Assembly: GCA_002694465.1 (NCBI GenBank)
Contig: NZMG01000039.1
Span: 124,001 to 188,000, forward strand
Direction of reading: 5' to 3'
DNA: 64,000 nt
Source of the DNA: Flavobacteriaceae bacterium
GTDB taxonomy: Bacteria > Bacteroidota > Bacteroidia > Flavobacteriales > Flavobacteriaceae
The notes beneath the pieces are model-generated. The model made no database searches. It was given only the letters and a program-made list of their open reading frames with translations, and had not been told where the DNA came from. Of the stretch, positions 9,084 through 16,570 are shown in pieces. Each line of letters begins with the position of its first letter. The first letter of the stretch is position 1. Both the position numbers and the translations under genes were made by a program.

Positions 9084-10661
9084 ACCTTTTGAAACTTTTA
9101 GTCTCATTCCAGGTTTTATATTATTACCACTAATATCGTTCCACTTTTTTAAATCGTCAATAGAAATATTGGGGAATTTTTTTGATATGCTCCAAAGCGT
9201 ATCTCCACTTTTTACAGTATATGTTTTTACGTTTTCCGTTTTAGCAATAGTAGTAGTATTCTCAGAAGATGCTATTTGAGCACCCTTGGGATAAATAGTT
9301 AACCTTTGTCCCACTCGAAGATTATTGCTTCTTAAACCGTTCCACCGTTTAATCTGACTAATTGAAACCCCATATTTTTCTGCTATTCTTCCAAGATAAT
9401 CTCCGCTTCTCACTCGATACCGAATTTTATCATTTTGTTCAAAAAGTTGAGGAAGTGGCTTTTCTCTGTCGTTAAATTCTGTTTCGGCTAAATCATAAAT
9501 AGCTTCTTCATTATTGACAAACTTCCCAATAGCATCAAGAGGTAATCTCAACACATAATTTTCATCTTTAATTACTGGAATAACACCTAGTTTATAAGAT
9601 GGGTTTAGAAATTCTACCTCGGCTAAATCCATGTTGGTCACCTTAGCAACTTGCTCTAGAGTAATCATCTTTTTAATATGCAAGGTATCAGTAGCTATAT
9701 ATGGAAACTTAGGCCCATTACTTTTAAATCCGTGCTCCTCGGCATATTCAAAAATATACATCGTGGCTAAGAAAGCCGGAAGATATCCTGCTGTTTCACG
9801 TGGAAGAAATTGACGGATATTCCAATAATTTGTTTTTCCTCCCGAGCGACGTATCGCCTTAGAAACATTTCCTGGCCCACTATTGTAGGCTGCCAATGCT
9901 AAATCCCAATCGCCTAAACTATTATGAAGACTTTTTAAGTACTTTGCCGCTGCTTCTGTTGCCATTAAAGGGTCTGTGCGTTCATCTACATAACTGTTTA
10001 CATCCAATCCAAACATTTTTCCTGTTTGAAACATAAATTGCCAAAGTCCTTTGGCTCCTACTCTTGAGGTAGCTTTTGGGTCTAAAGCAGATTCTATAAC
10101 CGCTAAATATTTCATTTCTAGAGGTAATCCTTGACGTGCCATTTCTTCCTCAAACATTGGGAAATAATAATCACTTAACGCTATGAGTCTCCCCATAGTT
10201 CTTCTTCGATTTTTGAGGTAGCTTTTTATGACACTTTCCAAAGATGGATTGTATTCTACGTGAAAAGGCGTGCGGGCATCAAGCTCTTTGAGACGTTGTT
10301 TTAAAACTTCGGTGGGTAATTCTTCATACTCCACGGGTTCATAATCCAATTCAACCACAGAACCATAAATTTCTTCAAAAAGATCATTATTGTACAATTG
10401 TGCTAGCCAAACAGAGTCTATTTTTCTGGCTTTTTTAAGGTCTTCAAGTTCATATACTACGGAGTCTCTAAGCTTTGTAGCCACAATGGTTGTGGGAAGT
10501 TCCTCGTCCAATTTAGGAACCGAAATAGAATCTACTACCTGAATCGTTTTTTGTGGTAGTTGTTTCTTTTTATCCTTTTTTGAAGGTGTCTTATCCTGCG
10601 AGAAAGTGATCCCGAAAACCATAAGCACCACTATTAAAATTACCTTTTTTAGCATAGGCAT
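9081..10661 (-). CDS. LysM-containing lytic murein transglycosylase (MltD-like)
   Basis: A 526-aa periplasmic enzyme that cleaves the glycan strands of peptidoglycan to 1,6-anhydro products. After a signal peptide (residues about 1-21) and a charged linker, the SLT domain spans about 165-300: catalytic Glu in VIESALDPKATS, then GAKGLWQFM and ALAAYNSGPGNV, the GLWQ and AYNxGxG signatures of family 1 transglycosylases. LPRETAGYLPAF follows. Two LysM peptidoglycan-binding repeats lie near 415-460 and 480-524 (YTVKSGDTLWSISKKF). The gene lies between pgk and the DUF4837 lipoprotein on the same strand. Its coding sequence contains a one-mismatch parS-like word at 9792-9807. Confidence 0.92.
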   Translation of the reverse strand: MPMLKKVILIVVLMVFGITFSQDKTPSKKDKKKQLPQKTIQVVDSISVPKLDEELPTTIVATKLRDSVVYELEDLKKARKIDSVWLAQLYNNDLFEEIYGSVVELDYEPVEYEELPTEVLKQRLKELDARTPFHVEYNPSLESVIKSYLKNRRRTMGRLIALSDYYFPMFEEEMARQGLPLEMKYLAVIESALDPKATSRVGAKGLWQFMFQTGKMFGLDVNSYVDERTDPLMATEAAAKYLKSLHNSLGDWDLALAAYNSGPGNVSKAIRRSGGKTNYWNIRQFLPRETAGYLPAFLATMYIFEYAEEHGFKSNGPKFPYIATDTLHIKKMITLEQVAKVTNMDLAEVEFLNPSYKLGVIPVIKDENYVLRLPLDAIGKFVNNEEAIYDLAETEFNDREKPLPQLFEQNDKIRYRVRSGDYLGRIAEKYGVSISQIKRWNGLRSNNLRVGQRLTIYPKGAQIASSENTTTIAKTENVKTYTVKSGDTLWSISKKFPNISIDDLKKWNDISGNNIKPGMRLKVSKG

Positions 10662-10732
10662 ATAACGAGGGAGTAGGTTAAAAATTTTGATAAAAATAGT
10701 GAATTGCCTGAATTGTGCAATTTTTTAACGTA

Positions 10733-11920
10733 TTACTCCAAAATCGCCGCAATCCCAGGCAATGTTTTTCCTTCCAGCATTTCCAGCATAGCACCCCCTC
10801 CTGTGGACACATAACTTACTTTGTCCTCAAATCCAAATTGCTTTACTGCCGAAACACTATCGCCTCCTCCTACTAACGAAAAGGCACCATTGTGCGTTGC
10901 TGTTGCAATCGCTTCACAAACAGCAATGGTTCCCTTTGAAAAGTTAGGCATTTCAAAAACACCTACAGGGCCATTAAATAAAATGGTTTTTGAGTTTTGG
11001 ATGACTTCAGCAAATTGATTTTGCGTTTCAGGACCTGCATCCAAGCCCATCCAACCTTCAGGAATTTTATAAATATCACATACTTTCGTTTCGGCATCAT
11101 TCGCAAATGCATCTGCAATAACAGTATCTGTGGGTACATGCACTTGCACATTTTTCTGTTTGGCTTTCTTTAAAATTTCCAAAGCCAATTCTTGTTTGTC
11201 ATCTTCCACCAAAGAATTTCCAATGGTTCCGCCTTGAGCTTTTATAAAAGTGAATGCCATTCCGCCCCCAATAATAAGGTGATCTACTTTGTCTAAAATG
11301 TTCTCAATTATGGTAATTTTTGAAGATACTTTGGCACCTCCCACAATAGCAGTTACGGGCTTTTGGCTGTCGTTTAATACTTTATTTACATTTTTAATTT
11401 CTGAAGCCAATAAATGTCCAAAGCATTTATTTTCAGGAAAAAATTGTGCTACTACCGTGGTGGAAGCATGTGCTCTATGAGCCGTTCCAAAGGCATCATT
11501 AATATAAATATCTCCCCATTTTGAAAGCTTTTCTGCGAAATCTACCGCTCCTTTTTCCTCTTCGGGATAATATCTTAAGTTTTCAAGTAACAAAATTTCA
11601 CCGGGTTGAAGCTTAGAAACGGCTTCTTCAACCTTATTTCCTATACAATCATCTACAAACTTAACAGCAACACCAAGAATATCGCTAGCTGCATTTACAA
11701 TGTGTTTTAATGAAAACTCGTTTTCTTTGTTTTTGGGCCTCCCTAAATGCGACATTAATACGCAGCTTCCACCATCTTCCAATACTTTTATAATGGTAGG
11801 TTTTGCGGCTTCAATTCGCGTCGCATCGGTCACCGTTAAATTTTTATCCAACGGAACGTTAAAATCTACTCTTATTAAACCTTTTTTAGTATTAAAATTG
11901 AAGTCGTTTAGCGTTTTCAT
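10733..11920 (-). CDS. pgk: Phosphoglycerate kinase
   Basis: Glycolytic enzyme that makes ATP and 3-phosphoglycerate from 1,3-bisphosphoglycerate and ADP in the cytoplasm. The 395-aa protein has the family's N-terminal RVDFNVPLD (near 18-26), the substrate-binding SHLGRPK (near 58-64), the [12 protein letters not shown] segment, and the C-terminal nucleotide loop [15 protein letters not shown]. Length is normal. It appears monocistronic, divergent from holB, with its own TATATTTG -7 box. Several antisense ORFs in the track are shadows. Confidence 0.97.
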   Translation of the reverse strand: MKTLNDFNFNTKKGLIRVDFNVPLDKNLTVTDATRIEAAKPTIIKVLEDGGSCVLMSHLGRPKNKENEFSLKHIVNAASDILGVAVKFVDDCIGNKVEEAVSKLQPGEILLLENLRYYPEEEKGAVDFAEKLSKWGDIYINDAFGTAHRAHASTTVVAQFFPENKCFGHLLASEIKNVNKVLNDSQKPVTAIVGGAKVSSKITIIENILDKVDHLIIGGGMAFTFIKAQGGTIGNSLVEDDKQELALEILKKAKQKNVQVHVPTDTVIADAFANDAETKVCDIYKIPEGWMGLDAGPETQNQFAEVIQNSKTILFNGPVGVFEMPNFSKGTIAVCEAIATATHNGAFSLVGGGDSVSAVKQFGFEDKVSYVSTGGGAMLEMLEGKTLPGIAAILE

Positions 11921-11939
11921 AGGTCCTATTTTTCAAACG

Positions 11940-11947
11940 CAAATATA
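11940..11947 (-). promoter_or_regulatory. -7 box TATATTTG of pgk
   Basis: Exact TAnnTTTG match on the minus strand, 19 nt upstream of the pgk ATG. Confidence 0.6.
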
Positions 11948-11983
11948 ACCAATTATGCCGTTAATAGACTGAATAAAAAAATG

Positions 11984-11991
11984 TAGTTTTG
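11984..11991 (+). promoter_or_regulatory. -7 box TAGTTTTG of holB
   Basis: Exact TAnnTTTG match only 3 nt upstream of the preferred ATG at 11995. It overlaps the TTG that the ORF track uses as start, which argues against that longer start. Confidence 0.6.
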
Positions 11992-11994
11992 TGT

Positions 11995-13149
11995 ATGGAT
12001 TTCTCACAAGTTGTTGGCTTAGATTACATCAAAAATCATCTTTTAACAACCCTAAAAAATGACCGAATTGCCCATGCTCAATTGTTTGTAGGGCAAAGCG
12101 GTGCTGGACTACTCCCAGTTGCCATAGGTTATGCCAAAGAAATTTTGTGCAGTCAATATGAAGTTGGCAGTGAGGCTCACTTTCGTTGTTCAAAAAATGT
12201 CGAGCGTCTTTCTCACCCCGATCTTCATTTTGTATATCCCGTAAACACAAATGAATCGGTTAAAAAATCAGCCGTATCAGACTCGTTTTCAACAGAATGG
12301 AGAGATTTTGTTTCAAAAAATCCTTATGGTTCTCTCTTTCAATGGTTTCAGCATTTAGGAATTGAAAATAAGCAAGGGAATATTAGTGTAAAGGAGGCCG
12401 AAGAAATTTCGAAAAAGCTTTCATTGAAGGCATATGAAGGTGGTTACAAAGTTATGGTTGTTTGGATGGCCGAAAAAATGAATACCGAATGTGCGAACAA
12501 AATTTTAAAATTGGTCGAAGAGCCATCAGATAAAACAGTGCTCCTTTTACTTACCGAAAATGAAGAGCAAATTATTAATACTATTCATTCCCGTTGCCAA
12601 ACCCTGCATTTGCCTTTACTTTCTGAGGCTGCTATTACAAAAGCGCTCATAGAGAAAAAAGGAATTACAGAAAATGAAGCACAAAAGATTAGTAGACAGT
12701 CTCATGGAGATTTTAATAAAGCGCTTCAAATTATTGAAAACACCAATGAGGACACCATTTTTGAAGAATGGTTTATTCTTTGGGTACGTACTGCATTTAA
12801 GGCAAAAGGAAATAAAAAAGCGATTCAGGAACTGTTGCAATGGAGTGACTTAATGGCCCAAAACGGAAGAGAAACACAAAAAAACTTTTTGTTTTATTGC
12901 GTAGAATTATTTCGACAAGCGTTACTTAAAAACTATAAGGCCGATTCACTTTTATATTTTGAAACGAAAGACCCAAAATTCACTATTGAAAAATTTGCGC
13001 CTTTTGTACATCAAAATAATATTTTTGAAATTGTTGAAGCCTTAGAAAATGCAAATTACCATATTGAAAGAAATGGGAATGCAAAAATCATTTTTACAGA
13101 TCTTTCCATACAACTCACAAGGCTTATTCATAAAAAAGAATTGGTATAA
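11995..13149 (+). CDS. holB: DNA polymerase III subunit delta prime
   Basis: Clamp-loader subunit that helps load the sliding clamp at the replication fork. The 384-aa protein begins with the AAA+ N-terminal VVGLDYIKNHLLTTLKNDRIAHAQLF pattern, then VGQSGAGLL at the P-loop position, which lacks the canonical GK(S/T), as expected for a delta-prime subunit that does not hydrolyse ATP. Later come MVVWMAEKMNTECANKILKLVEEP and the SRCQTLHL (SRC) motif. I take the ATG at 11995, not the TTG at 11989, because the TTG lies inside the promoter box; the message is probably leaderless. Divergent from pgk, convergent with the methyltransferase. Confidence 0.9.
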   Translation: MDFSQVVGLDYIKNHLLTTLKNDRIAHAQLFVGQSGAGLLPVAIGYAKEILCSQYEVGSEAHFRCSKNVERLSHPDLHFVYPVNTNESVKKSAVSDSFSTEWRDFVSKNPYGSLFQWFQHLGIENKQGNISVKEAEEISKKLSLKAYEGGYKVMVVWMAEKMNTECANKILKLVEEPSDKTVLLLLTENEEQIINTIHSRCQTLHLPLLSEAAITKALIEKKGITENEAQKISRQSHGDFNKALQIIENTNEDTIFEEWFILWVRTAFKAKGNKKAIQELLQWSDLMAQNGRETQKNFLFYCVELFRQALLKNYKADSLLYFETKDPKFTIEKFAPFVHQNNIFEIVEALENANYHIERNGNAKIIFTDLSIQLTRLIHKKELV

Positions 13150-13293
13150 ATAATGCTTATTGAAACATCGGATTTTTATAAATACTTGTTATTTGTTTTG
13201 ATTAAAAATAAAGCCGTTTAAGAGCGTTTAAAAAAGAAGAAAGGCAAACTACCGTTTATGCGCTTTTGCATTAAAAATTAGCGCTTATTTTAA

Positions 13294-14142
13294 TTAATTA
13301 GCCTTTTTGAAGATATAAATTAAAGAAGAATACTCCTTGGTCTTCCAAGCTGAAAGATTTGAACGCAATCCTATCCAAAATGCCTTAAGTGAAAAAGTAT
13401 TTCCGTTTTTATATTTTTCCGAAATAAGACTTACATAAAATGCATCAAAAATCATAGGTTTAGTTTTTACCAATGTCATTTTTGATGAAAACAACATCTT
13501 CATACTTTCTTGAGAAAAATGCCAAAGATGTCTCGGCACATCATAAGCAGCCCAAAATTCTTTATAAAATTTTGCATCGTAGGAATTAAAGTTGGGAACT
13601 GCAACGATTAAAGTTCCCCCTTCTTTAACCAATGCTTCTATATTAAGAACTGTATTTTGTAAATCGGGTAAGTGCTCCAATACATGCCAAAGGGTAACCA
13701 CATCAAATTGATTTCCCTTACATTCTTCTATCGACTCTTTTAATGGTATTCCTTTATTTAAAGAAAGTGATCTTGCACTTGCATTCACTTCAACTCCATT
13801 TACCTCCCAATTATTATCTTTTGCGTATTTTAAAAAATCTCCTGTTCCGGCACCAATATCTAGTAAGCTTCCTTTTCCTGGATGTAGTTTTTCAATTAAA
13901 CGCAATTTTCTTTTCAAGGAATAGTTCTTGACTACTTGGTAAAGAAAATTAAGTAGACCCTTTTTTGAATCGGTATGAGAGATATATTCATTGCTTTCGT
14001 AGTACTGAAAAAGATTCTCTGTTAAGGGTTGTGGTTGTGTTATAAGAATCTTTTGGTCTTCACTCCAAACTAATGAAAAGGATTCTCCAGACACCAAAAA
14101 GTCTTTGGTGGTACAATGAATTTTATTTGATTGCTCTGTCAA
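13294..14142 (-). CDS. Class I SAM-dependent methyltransferase
   Basis: A 282-aa methyltransferase of the Methyltransf_11/23 type with unknown substrate. Motif I is SLLDIGAGTGDFLKYA near residues 91-106, followed by the acidic VNGVEVNASA, then FDVVTLWHVLEHLPD, the post-I/II region, and GGTLIVAVPNFNSYDAKFY. The DVPRHLWHFS segment is typical of this Bacteroidota subgroup, often seen near polysaccharide or lipid genes. The frame has no ATG near its beginning; the best start is TTG at 14142, so the N-terminus is less sure. A parS site lies 10 nt upstream of that start, between this gene and mnmG. Confidence 0.8.
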   Translation of the reverse strand: MTEQSNKIHCTTKDFLVSGESFSLVWSEDQKILITQPQPLTENLFQYYESNEYISHTDSKKGLLNFLYQVVKNYSLKRKLRLIEKLHPGKGSLLDIGAGTGDFLKYAKDNNWEVNGVEVNASARSLSLNKGIPLKESIEECKGNQFDVVTLWHVLEHLPDLQNTVLNIEALVKEGGTLIVAVPNFNSYDAKFYKEFWAAYDVPRHLWHFSQESMKMLFSSKMTLVKTKPMIFDAFYVSLISEKYKNGNTFSLKAFWIGLRSNLSAWKTKEYSSLIYIFKKAN

Positions 14143-14151
14143 AATAGTAAA

Positions 14152-14167
14152 TGTTCCACGTGAAACA
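14152..14167. promoter_or_regulatory. parS site, TGTTCCACGTGAAACA (ParB-binding)
   Basis: This 16-mer fits the widely conserved chromosomal parS consensus TGTTNCACGTGAAACA in full. It lies in the 33-bp gap between the mnmG stop and the methyltransferase start. ParB binds such sites and spreads to load SMC and segregate origins. Confidence 0.9.
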
Positions 14168-14175
14168 ATGTTAAA

Positions 14176-16047
14176 TTACCTTCCCATATACACTAACAAT
14201 ACCGAAATATCATTAGGAGAAACGCCGCTTATTCGTGACGCTTGAGAAACCGTTGTGGGTTTAATTTTGGTGAGTTTTTCGACAGCTTCATACGACAAGG
14301 ACTTAAGTTTAGAATAGTCAAAACTTGAGGGTATTTTAATTCCTTCTAGTCGATTTAATTTGTCTGCATTATTCTTTTCCTTTTCAATATAACCCGCATA
14401 CTTTATTTGAATTTCGGTTTGTTCCAAAATCTCGTGGGTTAATTCATTGGATGCAACAAATTCATTTACTTCTTCTATTTTCCGCATATCATCCATGGTG
14501 ATATTAGGTCTCGAAAAGAACTTAAATAATTTGTCGCTTTGTTTTACAAGGGCCGAATCTTTATTTTCAAGAATAGGATTTATTATTTCTGGAGCAGCAC
14601 TAGTTTCTTTAAAAAACTGAATAAAAGCATCACTTTTTGCATACTTCTCTTCCATATCTCGCATTCTTTCTTCAGAAGCCAAACCTAGCTCAAACGATTT
14701 TGGCGTTAAACGATTATCGGCATTATCTTGTCGCAACAGCGTCCTATATTCCGCACGAGAAGTAAACATTCTATAAGGCTCCTTTGTTCCTTTTGTAATA
14801 AGGTCGTCTATTAACACCCCTATATACGCTTCATCTCTTTTTAATATAAAAGGGTCCTTTTCATGAACTTTTAAATGCGCATTAATCCCTGCCATTAACC
14901 CTTGAGATGCCGCTTCTTCATATCCAGTGGTGCCATTAATTTGACCCGCAAAATACAAGCCAGATACGAGTTTGGTTTCTAGAGTGTGCTGTAACTGTGT
15001 AGGCGGAAAGTAATCATATTCTATGGCGTATCCTGGCCTGAAAAACTTGACATGTTCAAATCCAGCACATTCCTTTAATGCTTTAAACTGAACTTCCTCA
15101 GGTAAGGAAGTTGAAAATCCATTAATATAATATTCCACCGTATTCCAGCCTTCTGGTTCTACAAACAATTGATGTCTGTCTTTATCAGCAAACCGATTAA
15201 TTTTATCTTCAATGGAAGGGCAATACCTTGGTCCAATACTTTTAATAGAACCATTAAACATAGGAGATCTATCAAATCCTTCCTTTAGTAATTCATGAAC
15301 TAAAGGACTTGTATGTGTCATATGACACGCTCTTTGTTGGGTAAGGGGTTTTGTTATTTTTGAATAAGAAAATTTTTGTGGGTCGTCATCTCCTGGTTGA
15401 ATGATCATTTTGGAAAAATCTAAGGATCTTCCATCCACTCTTGGTGGTGTTCCAGTTTTCATTCTACCAGCTTCAAAACCTAAATCAACTAAATCCTGTG
15501 TAATCCCGGTAGAAGCTTTTTCTCCTGCGCGACCACCTCCAAATTGCTTATCCCCTATATGAATTAGACCATTTAAAAAAGTTCCGTTTGTTAATACAAC
15601 AGATTTCCCTTTCACTTCAATACCTAATGAAGTTTTTACACCTACTACTTTTTCGTTTTCAACCAAAATACCAGAAACCATTTCTTGATAAAAATCAAGA
15701 TTAGGAGTTTGTTCCAACATCAATCGCCATTCTTCAGCAAAACGCATTCGGTCACTTTGAACACGTGGACTCCACATAGCAGGTCCTTTCGATTTATTAA
15801 GCATTTTAAACTGGATGGCCGTCTTGTCTGAAACAATTCCGCTGTAGCCTCCCAAAGCATCAATTTCACGAACAATTTGTCCTTTAGCAATACCTCCCAT
15901 AGCAGGGTTGCAAGACATTTGTGCAATATTTTGAAGGTTCATTGTAATAAGTAATGTAGACGATCCAAGGTTCGCTGCAGCCGCAGCTGCTTCAGATCCT
16001 GCGTGTCCAGCACCTACAACAATAACATCATATTCTTTATTAAACAT
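14176..16047 (-). CDS. mnmG: tRNA uridine-5-carboxymethylaminomethyl modification enzyme MnmG
   Basis: FAD-dependent subunit that works with MnmE to place cmnm5 on U34 of tRNAs. The 623-aa protein has the dinucleotide-binding VVGAGHAGSEAAAAAANLG near residues 10-28, MSCNPAMGGIAKGQIVREIDALGG, the TGTPPRVDGR segment, CPSIEDKI, and GLYFAGQINGTTGYEEAASQGL near the second FAD contact, plus the GidA-associated C-terminal helical domain. Length is normal. Two parS sites bracket the gene, one just after its stop and one in its leader. mnmG (gidA) is often origin-linked in bacteria. Confidence 0.97.
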   Translation of the reverse strand: MFNKEYDVIVVGAGHAGSEAAAAAANLGSSTLLITMNLQNIAQMSCNPAMGGIAKGQIVREIDALGGYSGIVSDKTAIQFKMLNKSKGPAMWSPRVQSDRMRFAEEWRLMLEQTPNLDFYQEMVSGILVENEKVVGVKTSLGIEVKGKSVVLTNGTFLNGLIHIGDKQFGGGRAGEKASTGITQDLVDLGFEAGRMKTGTPPRVDGRSLDFSKMIIQPGDDDPQKFSYSKITKPLTQQRACHMTHTSPLVHELLKEGFDRSPMFNGSIKSIGPRYCPSIEDKINRFADKDRHQLFVEPEGWNTVEYYINGFSTSLPEEVQFKALKECAGFEHVKFFRPGYAIEYDYFPPTQLQHTLETKLVSGLYFAGQINGTTGYEEAASQGLMAGINAHLKVHEKDPFILKRDEAYIGVLIDDLITKGTKEPYRMFTSRAEYRTLLRQDNADNRLTPKSFELGLASEERMRDMEEKYAKSDAFIQFFKETSAAPEIINPILENKDSALVKQSDKLFKFFSRPNITMDDMRKIEEVNEFVASNELTHEILEQTEIQIKYAGYIEKEKNNADKLNRLEGIKIPSSFDYSKLKSLSYEAVEKLTKIKPTTVSQASRISGVSPNDISVLLVYMGR

Positions 16048-16056
16048 AGCCTCTAT

Positions 16057-16072
16057 TGTTCCACGTGGAACA
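16057..16072. promoter_or_regulatory. parS site, TGTTCCACGTGGAACA (ParB-binding, perfect palindrome)
   Basis: A perfectly palindromic 16-mer (18 bp with the flanking T and A), differing by one base from the classical parS. It lies in the predicted 5' leader of mnmG, 9 nt upstream of the start codon and downstream of the -7 box, so ParB bound here could interfere with mnmG transcription. Confidence 0.9.
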
Positions 16073-16092
16073 AATTAATTTTTAAACGGGTG

Positions 16093-16100
16093 CAAATATA
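16093..16100 (-). promoter_or_regulatory. -7 box TATATTTG of mnmG
   Basis: Exact TAnnTTTG match on the minus strand, 45 nt upstream of the mnmG ATG; the parS palindrome lies between the two. Confidence 0.55.
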
Positions 16101-16156
16101 GCGTAAAACATTGAAATTCAGATCATTAAAATAATAAATAGTTGAATATCAGGCTA

Positions 16157-16570
16157 CTAGCTTTGGAAAGCTTGAAGATAAAAGTTTTCCTTGGAGCGCA
16201 TTTGGCTTTCATCCGCTTCAGATTTGTCCTTATAACCACATAGATGAAGCACGCCATGAATTATCACTCTGTGTAATTCTTCCTCAAAAGAAACTTGAAA
16301 TTCAGAAGCATTCTCTTTTACCCTGTCAATGGATATATAAATCTCCCCGTGGATTTCTTTTCCCAAAGTATAATCGAAAGTGATAATATCTGTAAGTGTA
16401 TCGTGATTAAGGAATTCAAGATTTATTTTATACAGGTACTCGTCATCACAAAAAATAAAAGTTAAATCTCCTTCCTTAAATCCTTCAGAAACTATCGTTT
16501 TTGTAACCCAATCTTTTACAGAATCCTCATCACTAAATTCAAACTCTGTTTCAGAAAAAAACTCAATCAT
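16157..16570 (-). CDS. ybeY: Endoribonuclease YbeY (rRNA maturation)
   Basis: A 137-aa metal-dependent endoribonuclease for 16S rRNA 3'-end maturation and ribosome quality control. It has NHDTLTDIITFDY, the conserved core, IHGEIYIS, and the metal motif HRVIIHGVLHLCGYKDKSEADE. The usual H-x3-H-x5-H reads H-x3-H-x5-D here, with Asp (KD) where the third His is in the E. coli protein; I believe this is common in Bacteroidota homologues, but have not checked. The start overlaps the end of the DUF4175 gene by 8 nt, so the two are probably co-translated. The stop is 109 nt from the mnmG start. Confidence 0.92.
   Translation of the reverse strand: MIEFFSETEFEFSDEDSVKDWVTKTIVSEGFKEGDLTFIFCDDEYLYKINLEFLNHDTLTDIITFDYTLGKEIHGEIYISIDRVKENASEFQVSFEEELHRVIIHGVLHLCGYKDKSEADESQMRSKENFYLQAFQS

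Noticed and set aside
13150-13293. Gap between holB and the methyltransferase, with an imperfect direct repeat CCGTTTA..GCG
   Set aside because: The repeat is short and imperfect, and I see no terminator or RNA gene there.
15763-15774. CACGTG inside mnmG, considered as a third parS core
   Set aside because: Only the central six bases match; the flanks GAA and GAC do not fit TGTTN or NAACA.
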